From contig MU266771.1 of assembly GCA_021014945.1 (NCBI GenBank), positions 1 to 15,565 on the forward strand: a stretch of DNA of 15,565 nucleotides. The letters run 5' to 3'. Position 1 is the first letter of the stretch. Each line of letters opens with the position of its first letter. The notes under the pieces are model-generated. The model searched no databases. It was not told where the DNA came from and worked only from the letters and a program-made list of their open reading frames with translations. Shown piece after piece: positions 8,204 through 15,530 of this stretch. Both the position numbers and the translations under genes were made by a program. The stretch is from Leucogyrophana mollusca. Its lineage: Eukaryota; Basidiomycota; Agaricomycetes; Boletales.

Positions 8204-9061
8204 TCAGGGGGCTATGCGAATGCGTGTATCCCTTGCGTGGTTTCTACTGGAGCAGCCTGACCGCCCGCTTTGGTGGGAGCTACTGCCCCAGCCGCCACCC
8301 CCAGGTGGCGGGGGAGGGCCACCTCCATCATGGCCTCCATCAGGGGGCCCCATATTATTACCGCCGCGGTTGTCACCACGGCCTTGTCCTCCACGAGGGG
8401 GATCTCTGTCATGAGTATCTTCGCACCAGTAGCCCCCTCTGGCACCAACATTATTGTTGGTCCAGCGAGGCTGGCTTCTACCTCCACGGTAGAAGTCATT
8501 TCCATCATTGTGATGCATAATGTCACTATTGCAGCCAGAGAGGTACACAGGCCTCCCTGCGTTCCTTGGGTGAGCTTGCTGCTCATCGTGTCAGTTTACC
8601 AGCACATTAATTAAATACTCCTCCCCTTCATTGGAGGAGTCAGCCTTGTCATTGGGGCCCCACTGTGCAGTGCTCATCCCAAGGGGTGTATGCGCGCGCA
8701 GTGTATTATCTTTGTTGGCAACTTGACCATATAGGTCGTCACCTTCGTCTCTGGCACCTTGCACCGTTTGCGCAGGCTGATCCGAGTGATCAGTCATGCT
8801 TGCATCCGCTTCACGCGTTGCTTGCACAAACTGGGCACGCAGGGCCGCAATGTGGCCTGCCTGGTGCGCATACAAGTTTACCCCATGATTTTCTTCTGGC
8901 GTAGCACTAGCACTACACTCCATCCACCTGGTACCCGCTGCTTGCAGGTACTGGTTAATTGTTGCCATCAGCTGCTCTGCAGTTGGTGGCATTGGGCCCC
9001 AGCTGTTGTGGCTGGGTCCCTCAGCCCTTGCTTCACTCGGTTTAGCTGGGGCTCCCTCCAC
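8204..9061 (-). pseudogene. gag: gypsy Gag N-terminal half (glycine-rich)
   Basis: One frame runs from about 9061 (GTG, open further upstream but without an ATG) down to 8204, broken only by TGA at 8593-8591. Its first part is predicted helical and acidic (TAEQLMATINQYLQAAGTRW, ALRAQFVQATREA). The second part is Gly/Arg/Asn-rich (RGGQGRGDNRGGNN, then a Pro/Gly run), as is usual for the low-complexity N-terminus of basidiomycete gypsy Gag. It sits between the LTR and the capsid-like region in the right order, so I assign it to the same gag. Plus-strand frames across 8101-8614 are shadows of this low-complexity DNA. Confidence 0.65.
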
Positions 9062-9206
9062 AACTGGCGGAGGGCTTTTTTCATTATCATTACCCTCTGT
9101 AATCGAAGGGTTTGAGACTTCCCACTCAGGGGGTGGGTTGTCTCTGTCAAATCCGGTTCCTCCAGTGCTTTCCAGGGAACTCTGGACTAGGGAGTAAGCG
9201 TAGATA

Positions 9207-9907
9207 TGTAGATAAGGGGAAACGAACTGGTTCCGGAGTTCAGAATGGAACGTCGGCTTCAGCTTATGTGCTGCGCCTTTGTCCGAGTTCAGTTCCGTAT
9301 TTCGGAGTAAGGTCGGAAGGGATCGGAGAGGGACAGAGATTTTAAGGAAGTCAGAGGAAGTCTTAAGGAAAGACTTAGAGAGGATATTCGGAGAGGAGAT
9401 CAGAGGCGGAATGCAGAGGAGGTGATTAAGATGATATCCGAACTGAAGTACATAGATACATCAGAGCAATATTTATAGTACGGAGTCGGGCTGTGCTACG
9501 GAGCATAAGTGGAGTTGACAACCGGAAACCGGTGCAAAGAGAACAATAAGAAAATCACGAGGAATAGGTCCAGAGAATGGAGTGGGTCCGGAGAACGGAG
9601 GAGGCTATGTAACCGGACGTGCATAGGATTAGTATGACAAGCGGAGGATAAATAATAAAGTTAATAATGAAAACTAAGTAGGGGCAGTGCATAGACAGAA
9701 CTATAATGGAGAGACATACAATAGGTCCGGAAGTGGTATTCGGTCCGATGGACTGGCGGAGCATCCGGAGTGACCGGAGGTGGAATGGTAAGTCTGGAAA
9801 ACGTCTAAGTCCAAAGTATGTTAGACGGAGGCAACGGAAAGATGTGGAAGTATCTGGAAAGGACTCGGAGTGGTGGATACAGGCGCGTGGCTGTACGGGA
9901 TATGACA
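9207..9907 (-). repeat. 5' LTR of the second gypsy element
   Basis: On the minus strand the LTR begins TGTCATATCCCG at 9907. That end is fixed by alignment with the inverted copy starting at 12440: both share TGTCATATCCCGT, CTTTCCA, CCGTCTAACA, TTGGACTTAG and a long run downstream. A TATAAATA promoter motif lies at 9477-9470 on the minus strand, where a U3 promoter should be. The other end is placed at a TCTACA sequence near 9207, before the gag leader, and is uncertain by some tens of bases. Confidence 0.75.
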
Positions 9908-10195
9908 GTCTCGTGGATTCTCTTGTTGAGAATTTTTGATGCCTTGGGCGCTAGATCTGCCGCCTTTCCCAGCAGCTTCCTGTGCTTTATCCCCACTGGG
10001 GATACCGTGCCCAATCTGCTGGTTCTTCAGATTGGTGGCCTTCCCAATGGCCTTCTTTCCCTTCTTTGGGGCAAAAGGGACCGCAGGGACGGTAGGGATT
10101 CCCCCAGATTTGGGAGAACTGCCATCGGGTGCTTCTGGGGTGCCCTGTTGGCTTCGAGTGGTTACTTGAGCAGTTACTGCACTGGTAGCTATCAA
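9908..10195 (-). pseudogene. gag-like start of a third LTR family, truncated
   Basis: Thirty bases inside the LTR at 10226-10434, a minus-strand frame opens (TTG at 10195, no ATG). It encodes a Thr/Ser/Pro/Lys-rich sequence with SPKSGGIPTVPAVPFAPKKG and a basic stretch near GKATNLKNQQ. After about 96 residues it runs into the end of the second gypsy LTR at 9907, so the rest has been displaced by that insertion. Position just after an LTR and composition suggest the N-terminus of a Gag protein, but I recognise no domain. Confidence 0.45.
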
Positions 10196-10225
10196 AAATC
10201 CAAATTTTTTGGGTATTCAAAAAAG

Positions 10226-10434
10226 TGCAAGGTGGGGTAGTACTTGTAGGTACTTAGATAGACTTCCTATCCTTAGTTTACTCAGTAGAATATGACCTAG
10301 TTGGTATTTCTATGGTGGGTCGGGGGTACAAGGAATAATCTACTGATCTTAGATAAGAGATCAGCTATCTATACTAATGGTAAGTGATTTGCATGAGAGT
10401 AATTAAATAAATAGGTAAAGGCACAGCCCTTACA
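10226..10434 (-). repeat. short LTR, copy 1 (TGTAAGG family)
   Basis: A 209-bp sequence with ends TGCAAGG...CCTTACA, closely similar over its whole length to 12845-13059, including AGAATATGACCTGGTTGGTA-like and ATCTTAGATAAGAGATCA blocks. A gag-like frame lies immediately to its left on the minus strand, which makes it a 5' LTR in minus orientation. The flanks show no obvious target duplication. Because the ends are a 7-bp inverted pair, a MITE is an alternative reading. Confidence 0.7.
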
Positions 10435-10618
10435 TTTTGCTACTAATCATTGCAGTTGCTTGCTTTAGTGTACTTGTCCTTGCAAATTTAGTACTACTAA
10501 TTGTTGCACTTGCTACATCTAGTGTACTTGTTGTTGCAGATGTTGTACTACTAATTATTGCACTTGCTACACCCAGTGTACTTGCCCTTGCATCTTGTTG
10601 TGATACTAATCCTTGCAC
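10435..10618. repeat. 54-bp tandem array (~3.4 units)
   Basis: Units start at 10441, 10495, 10549 and 10604 (spacing 54, 54, 55), each with TACTAAT-TTGCACTTGCTAC and AGTGTACTTG-TTGCA words. On the plus strand it reads as an 18-residue hydrophobic repeat (LLIVALATSSVLVVADVV-like). On the minus strand it gives a Ser/Thr/Ala repeat. It lies directly beside the LTR and at the 3' end of the minus-strand spliced gene. Confidence 0.75.
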
Positions 10619-10969
10619 TTTGCTGGCACCTAGTGTCAGGCATCAATTTGGGGAACTCCTCAGCCAGGGGTCGGTTGTGCAACTTGTCAAGACAGTCATG
10701 AACCTTGTCAACAGCAGCCTGATGTGTGTTCAGGAGCTGGACCTCAGGAGTTGCGTGGAGGGACACCTCAACAGTGCTATGCTACACACCAGGGGACATG
10801 AGCAATTGGCAAGGCAGTTGGTTAGTGAACTACTCACCATAATTGTGATGGTAGAGGCCATCATCACACGGAACTGCTCACGCAGAGTGCTCACCTCGGG
10901 CATGTCAAGCACTGTGTGTTGCAATTCTTTGAGGAGCATGGAGAACAACTTGGTGGTTGAGGACAACAT
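10551..10969 (-). CDS. small two-exon protein of unknown function
   Basis: Exon 1 runs 10969-10838 and exon 2 10781-10551. The 56-bp intron opens GTGAGT, contains CACTAAC and ends TGTGTAG, a textbook fungal intron spliced in phase 0. The result is 363 nt and 120 residues. Exon 1 encodes MLSSTTKLFSMLLKELQHTV; exon 2 continues HSTVEVSLHATPEVQLLN, then a helical segment around VDKVHDCLDKLHNRPLAEEF. Upstream DNA is CT-rich on the coding strand, a common fungal start-region feature. The last ~25 residues come from the 54-bp array, so the C-terminus may have been altered by repeat slippage. I recognise no family. It could also be a fragment of a decayed element ORF. Confidence 0.45.
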
Positions 10970-11076
10970 ACAGAGCAGAGAAACAGCAAAGAGCTTTAGA
11001 ATAGTGGGAGCAGCAAAGAAAGAGAGGGACAAAAAGGAAAGGGGGCAGGGGACTTGTCCTTTTTAATGGACTTGGG

Positions 11077-11334
11077 ATGATGACAAGTCAAATCACTAAG
11101 CCACATGGCACCACTGGAACATTTCACACCGAGTCATTGGTTCCACGTTTTAGCTCTACGGTCTGTATCAAACACTACATGAAGCCATACCTCATTGACA
11201 TACACAATTTGGTGGTAGGGGTGGATTTCCATTCCATCAAGGGGATGTTGGCAAATCCAGATCTTGCCCCTAGTGCCAGTATGAACCAGTCAATAGTCCC
11301 TGCATACTTAGTGTACTATATCCAGCAATTGCAA
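11077..11334 (+). pseudogene. gypsy RNase H fragment, distinct lineage
   Basis: Eighty-six residues include KHYMKPYLIDIHNLVVGVD followed by SIKGMLANPDLAPSASMNQS. This pattern resembles the segment KYIKGML-NPD-xP-A-x-NRW found at the end of RNase H in a basidiomycete gypsy lineage different from the chromovirus at the window start (recalled from knowledge, not searched). Catalytic motifs are absent and the conserved Asn-Arg-Trp is degraded, so this is debris. The frame continues past 11334 into the 33-bp array. A GTAAGT at 11335 would be a perfect splice donor, so a chance or real exon end is possible. Confidence 0.5.
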
Positions 11335-11375
11335 GTAAGTGATAGTGTTCAAAATGCAGCAATTGCAAGGGAAAT

Positions 11376-11947
11376 AGTGCTACTTTCCCTTTCAATATGC
11401 TGTGCTCTAGTATTACTTTTTGTTGTCATTTGCTACAAGCTAGTGCTACTTTCCCTTGCTGTTTGCTGCACTATAGTACTAATTTCCCCTGCTATTTTCT
11501 GGGTTACTACAGGCTAGTGCCACTTTGTTGCTATTTGCCTGGGGGGATATTATTGCTTTTCATTGCTATTTGCTGTGGGATAGTGTTACTTTGCCTTTCT
11601 ATTTGCTAGGGGATAGTGCTACTTTCCTTTGCTAGTATCTGATGTGGGATAGTATTACTTTCGCTTGCTATTTGCTGTGGGATAGTGTTGCTTTCTATTG
11701 TTATTTGCTGGGGGATAGCTTTACTTTCACTTGCTATTTGCTATACAACAGTGTTACTTTCCCTTGCTATTTGCTGTGGGATAGTATTACTTTTGCTTGC
11801 TGTTTGCTAGGGGATAATATTACTTTTCATTGCTACTTGCTAGGGGCTAGTGGTACTTTCACTTGCTATTTGCTGTGGGATAGTATTACTTTTTGTTGCT
11901 ATTTGCTAGGGGATAGCAAGACTTTCATTCACATTTTGCTATGAGCT
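11376..11947. repeat. 33-bp tandem array (~17 units)
   Basis: Units of the form AGTRTTACTTTYRCTTGCTA-TTTGCTGTGGGAT repeat at 33-base intervals, for example starts at 11651, 11684, 11717 and 11750. Two units in the left half are longer (36 and 41 bases). Because 33 is a multiple of three, the plus strand gives an 11-residue repeat of the type DSITFACYLLW over 11642-11944, with a frame change further left. The array is bounded by a gypsy fragment and a LINE fragment. I read it as a minisatellite that happens to be open rather than a proven gene. Confidence 0.85.
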
Positions 11948-11949
11948 AG

Positions 11950-12388
11950 TGATGCTTCCCCTTGCCAATGGCTACAGTGCTACACAATGTATCCATTTGG
12001 CTATGGACATACTAGAGGCACATGGTAATGTGCTTCCCATACCACTCCTCCTTCGAAAGATATGCCACAGAGCAGCCCTACACCTAGCCACTCACCCCCC
12101 CTCACCCCCTCTTCATCCTCTGCTCAGATGTGCAAGTAAATTCAATATTAAGGACCACCAATCATCCCTCTATTACCTCATACACTCTCTCAACATAGAT
12201 TGTGATGCTGTTGAGACCATGGATCCTGCACAAAGATCTCCCGTGGTCCTGGCTGTATTCACAACTCACATCACTATGTCATGTGGGTCAGTGATCACTG
12301 AGCAATTGCAACTAACTGATGAGATACAGATATTCTTGGACAGATCCAGTCATGGAGGCAAAGTGAGCACTGCTGCCATTCTCATGTG
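11950..12388 (+). pseudogene. LINE (Tad-like) ORF2 fragment: RT-to-RNase H junction
   Basis: An uninterrupted frame encodes LDIHA-like sequence (MDILEAHGNVLPIPLLLRKI), then CHRAALHLATHPPSPPLHPL, then HQSSLYYLIHSLNIDCDAVE, and finally IQIFLDRSSHGGKVSTAAIL. This succession is characteristic of the region between reverse transcriptase and RNase H in non-LTR retrotransposons of agaricomycetes; the final block corresponds to the first RNase H motif, normally a Tyr/Phe-Ser-Asp-Gly-Ser. The catalytic Asp is present but its neighbours are changed. The assignment rests on recalled family patterns. The fragment is truncated on both sides, by the 33-bp array and by the LTR insertion at 12440. Confidence 0.6.
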
Positions 12389-12411
12389 GGCAGGTATACA
12401 TCAGAGTGGGC

Positions 12412-12449
12412 CTAGCCAACTGTCATATCCCTAGCCAACTGTCATATCC
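12412..12449. repeat. 19-bp perfect tandem duplication at an LTR junction
   Basis: CTAGCCAACTGTCATATCC occurs twice in direct succession (12412-12430 and 12431-12449). Each copy holds nine flanking bases and the first ten bases of the LTR that starts at 12440, so the duplication spans the host-LTR junction. Confidence 0.95.
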
Positions 12450-12844
12450 CGTGCAACCATGCACCCTCATATATCACTCTGGTCCCTTTCCACATGTTTC
12501 CGTACCCCTCCAATCCTTCCGTCTAACAATTGTTGGACTTAGCATTTTCCAGACTCATTGCTTCGTCTCCGGTCCTCCGGATCTTCCACCAGTCCATCGG
12601 ACCAAACACTGCCCCATTCCCTTTTCATATGTTTCCTCTCCATTATAGTTCTGTCTATGCACCGCCTTTTACTTAGCTTTTATTTATCTTCCGCTTGTCA
12701 CACTAATCCTATGCCTGTCTGATCTACATAGCCCCTCTGAGTTCCAGACCCACTCCACCCTCTGCGACCATTCCTCCTATATTCTTCTTATTGTTTTGTT
12801 GCACCAGTTTCCAGTTACCGTATCCACTACGCTCCATAGCACAG
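12440..12844 (+). repeat. inverted partial copy of the second gypsy LTR
   Basis: The plus strand here matches the minus strand of the LTR at 9207-9907 over its first ~400 bases, from TGTCATATCCCGTGC to CTCCATAGCACAG. Shared blocks include CCGTCTAACA, CGGATCTTCCACCAGTCCAT and CTCCATTATAGTTCTGTCTA. It stops abruptly at 12844, where the 215-bp LTR begins. The missing second part of the LTR is not found elsewhere in the window. Confidence 0.8.
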
Positions 12845-13059
12845 TGTAAGGTCTGGGGTAGTATTGTAGATACTATTGTAGACTTCCAATCTCTTAGTTC
12901 ACTCAATAGAATATGACCTGGTTGGTATTTCTATGGTGAATCGAGGGTACAAGGAATAGTCTGATGATCTTAGATAAGAGATCATCTATTTATACTAATT
13001 GTAAGTGGTTTGCATATGAGTAATTAAATAAATAAATAAGTAAGGGCACAGCCCTTACA
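12845..13059 (-). repeat. short LTR, copy 2 (TGTAAGG family), 3' LTR
   Basis: The 215-bp sequence has ends TGTAAGG...CCTTACA and matches 10226-10434 throughout. A guanine-rich tract abuts its right edge on the minus strand, so it is best read as the 3' LTR of a minus-strand element extending right. It has landed inside the inverted gypsy LTR. Its terminus carries a perfect hairpin at 13040-13058 (GTAAGGGC ACA GCCCTTAC). Confidence 0.7.
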
Positions 13060-13070
13060 CTCCCCCCCAC
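13060..13070 (-). other. polypurine tract next to short LTR
   Basis: On the minus strand GTGGGGGGGAG directly precedes the LTR start TGTAAGGGC. An all-purine G-run touching the LTR is the expected primer for plus-strand synthesis and sets the element's orientation as minus. Confidence 0.65.
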
Positions 13071-13167
13071 AAGAGACCACTAGGGGCTCTGACTGGGAGG
13101 GGCTATACCCTAGTGTATACAACTTCGAACCTACAAGGTTCGGACTCTCGAGCAGTGGGCGCTCCTA

Positions 13168-14616
13168 CTAAGGGGCACCCGTTCCATCGTCCCCGTAATC
13201 AAGGGCGTCGTCATCTATCCTTGCATTATCACAAGGGGGGTTATTGCCACCAGTAGCAATGGGCGTTGTGGGCTCACCGAGCCTAGGCGGGCGGACCCCG
13301 CGCTCGCTAGTATTGACGTTGCCCGAGGGCAACAGTGGTCAGTCCCCTTCAGAGGGCCTAGTGACCGTTGCGCCTACGTCCCGGTCGTGGGGCGTAGACG
13401 TGATGGAGGACAGAGCCGGGAGCTCCTGAGCGATCTGCTCGGCCGAAAGGTGATGAGTCGCCACACTTGTCTGTGGGGGCTCAATACCTTTGCGCTGAGC
13501 GCGTTGGACTGCTCAGTAGTGATCCTCGAGCGAGCGCGTGTTGGGGTATGTTTGCCCTTCTTCACGGAGGGCATCCAATTCCATGCAAGACGCTGGATCC
13601 AGCGTCCCTCCGGCTGCGTGGACGTAGTCCAGCAGCCAGGCGTCGGCGAACACCCAGGCGTCGTCTACCTCAGCAAGGGAGACGCCGTTCTCGGCCAGCC
13701 AACGCACCACGTCTGCAACCGTAAGGTTGTTGAGGTGGCCGCTGTACCGGCGGAACATCCTGGTGGTGTTTATGTTGAGGCCAAGTACCTCAACATGTTC
13801 CCGGTAGAAACCAGGAATGGTGATGAGCTCAGCTGCACGCTGATGGAAAATCGTGCGGCGTCGCTCAGAAGCTCCCGCTTCGCACGAGAGCTCAGGTGCG
13901 AGGTTGGCTACTAGGAGCCTTCCTCGCACTGTGCGGATGTCGACAACTCCTCCATGGAGGAGTTGTACCCCGCGGAGTGGGGTAGCGTGGTGCTTGTGCC
14001 ACTTTTTCCACTCCTCGGGTGACGCCGTCAGGCATGGTTGAGCCAAGGCTGTCTTTGCACTGGCTGTGGACTCCTTCGTCTTCTTTTTCAATGAGGAAGT
14101 CTTGCCGCCTTTGGAGGTGGTGCAATTTTGATTGGCATTCTTGTCAATCTGCTCCTTGAGCCACGCAGGAGTCGTCCATTTGCTAATGGTGTACTTCTGT
14201 GCTGCGGTCACAGAGCTGGCGGCCTTATTGGCCGCGGAGATATACTCCTTGGCCGCCCTCAGGTGCTTGAAGCGCTGAGAGTCTCCTGCCCGATGGGTGG
14301 CGGCCAAGAACTCGTCTACCTCGTGGGTAGACACAAAGAATGGAACGGCCTTTTTGGCCGTGTCGCTCACGGGAACAACGAGCCCGCGATCTAGGTGGGA
14401 CAGCGCATCGGTGCGGGCGTCCCCAGCCACGTACTGATGCTCTTTTCTTCCTCCCACCCTGCTAGGGGCAGGAGATGGGGAACACATCCTCCCAGAGCGG
14501 TCAGACCACCTGGAGGATGTGGGACTGCCCATTGAACGGTCACGTTTGACAGATGGGTCCCGGTTGCCTGTAGGGCGGGGGCTGGGTGCGCATCGGTTGT
14601 CTTGATTGTCGGCCAT
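13168..14616 (-). pseudogene. gag-like ORF of the short-LTR element, with two TGA stops
   Basis: The frame begins with ATG at 14616 (MADNQDNRCAPSP) and runs 367 residues to TGA at 13515-13513. It then continues in the same frame, broken once more by TGA at 13341-13339, to TAG at 13170-13168, a total span of about 480 codons. The N-terminus is basic and disordered. The middle has a Lys-rich stretch (KKKTKESTASAKTALAQP) and EEWKKWHKHHATPLRG. The C-terminal part is helical (NLTVADVVRWLAENGVSLAEVDDAW). No zinc knuckle, protease, RT or integrase motif is visible. It ends about 100 bases before the polypurine tract, where pol should be in a full element. It could be Gag of a non-autonomous element or an extra 3' ORF. 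No 5' LTR is seen to its right. Confidence 0.55.
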
Positions 14617-14705
14617 TGTTTGCGGTGGTTTTTGCTCTAAGGCAAAAGAGGCGCCCTAGGGCACCGATAGAAGTTTTAGGTTTTGGACCCCCGCCGTTCT
14701 GTGAC
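14617..14705. other. leader of the gag-like ORF and element boundary
   Basis: The minus strand carries an A-rich leader immediately before the ATG at 14616. A matching LTR end (TGTAAGGTCTGGGG on the plus strand) is not found to the right, so the minus-strand element is cut off somewhere here, and host-type coding starts at or before 14706. The exact junction is not visible. Confidence 0.35.
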
Positions 14706-15530
14706 ATGTGGCTGTACGTGGAACATGAATACTTGGGCGGTGGGGGGTTCTATGATCCCTCATTCCCCCAATACAACACCCCCGGCAACAGTTCTATGGT
14801 CATTGACCCAATGATGCTGGCACTGGACTGATGGAGCGACGTTGACCTACCTGAGCCGCAGGAGATGCATTCTGCCCACGGCACCGCCTCTGCCCCCCTC
14901 GACCTCGATCAATTTGCTTCGGGGTGGACGCTATCCTCTGACCATAGTCTCCAACTCCAGCTCCAGCAGGGTGGGGAATTACCTACAGCTAACTATCTCG
15001 CTCCTCAAGCCGCAGATTATCAACAGACCGGTCAGCCTTTTATTATTATTGTGTTTGTTATGCCTGAATTTGACTGATACCTAATTAGCCACTCCAGCGC
15101 ATACCTCGGCATTGCCAACAGCCCTGCGTGGACATGGGCAGGGGCTTGGGCAGGGGCGTGGGCATCGGCAGGGGAGTTCTCACTCGGACAGACAATCTGT
15201 TAGCTCCCACAGTTCGCATGCACGCACCAACAGGCACAAGTTTCCCCCGAAGTCTGTGCCGACACCTGCATCCATAAATCAGACTCCAAAGATGTTACGG
15301 CACAGATCTTAATGGTGGCAAAGTTTAATGTCTTTGAAGCAAAATTATCTGACGCGACGACGGAACTCTTTACCCCGCCGGCACAGGCGGCCCTCCACCC
15401 GAGGACAGCCCTTCGCACCGCTGTCACGCACCAAAAGTGTTTGGTAGCGAGAACATTGAATGTTGACGAATATACGATGCCAAATGCAGCACAGGACGAT
15501 CCTTCACTCAATAATTCCCAATTCGGATGA
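14706..15530 (+). pseudogene. broken spliced host-type gene, 5' part
   Basis: A frame from ATG 14706 (MWLYVEHEYLGGGGFYDP) continues through TGA 14829-14831 without shift into WSDVDLPEPQEM and a Gln/Leu-rich stretch. A likely 58-bp intron (15031-15088; GTCAGC, CTGAT, TAATTAG) then joins in phase to a Gly/Gln/Arg/His/Ser-rich exon (GHGQGLGQGRGHRQG). A one-base shift near 15290 leads into a more conserved-looking block, VTAQILMVAKFNVFEAKLSD, then RTALRTAVTHQKCL, ending at TGA 15528-15530. The order, a disordered Gln/Ser-rich N-terminus before a helical domain, resembles the agaricomycete DUF6532 proteins, but I hold that name only weakly. The gene has one nonsense change and one frameshift and is cut by the window end or by another intron. 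Confidence 0.4.

Larger units (their letters stand above)
6786..9907 (-). mobile_element. second Ty3/gypsy element: 5' LTR, gag, start of pol
   Basis: Read on the minus strand this is a 5' LTR (9907 to about 9207), a gag frame (about 9061 to 7134) and the first residues of pol (to 6786). After that, coding ends without protease, reverse transcriptase or integrase, so the element is truncated on its 3' side. Its LTR opens with TGTCATATCCCG, and the same LTR recurs in inverse orientation at 12440. The left boundary is only approximate: coding similarity fades near 6790. Confidence 0.8.

Noticed and set aside
8101..8614. Several overlapping frames on both strands with Pro/Gly runs
   Set aside because: They are shadows of the GC-rich, glycine-coding part of gag; only the minus-strand frame connects to gag on both sides.
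6786..9061. Bacterial or viral structural gene cluster
   Set aside because: The zinc knuckle, LTR with TATA box and gag order identify an LTR retrotransposon.
10437..11066. 209-aa plus-strand ORF
   Set aside because: It consists of the 54-bp array plus the antisense of the spliced minus-strand gene, whose intron signals are clear.
11642..11944. 100-aa open repeat protein
   Set aside because: It follows from a 33-bp period that is a multiple of three; the frame changes in the left third, so it is kept as a repeat and not called as a gene.
5049..14831. Alternative genetic code or selenocysteine reading of TGA
   Set aside because: Genuine gene ends also use TGA, the sites fit CGA decay, and nuclear fungal genes of this type are not known to recode TGA.
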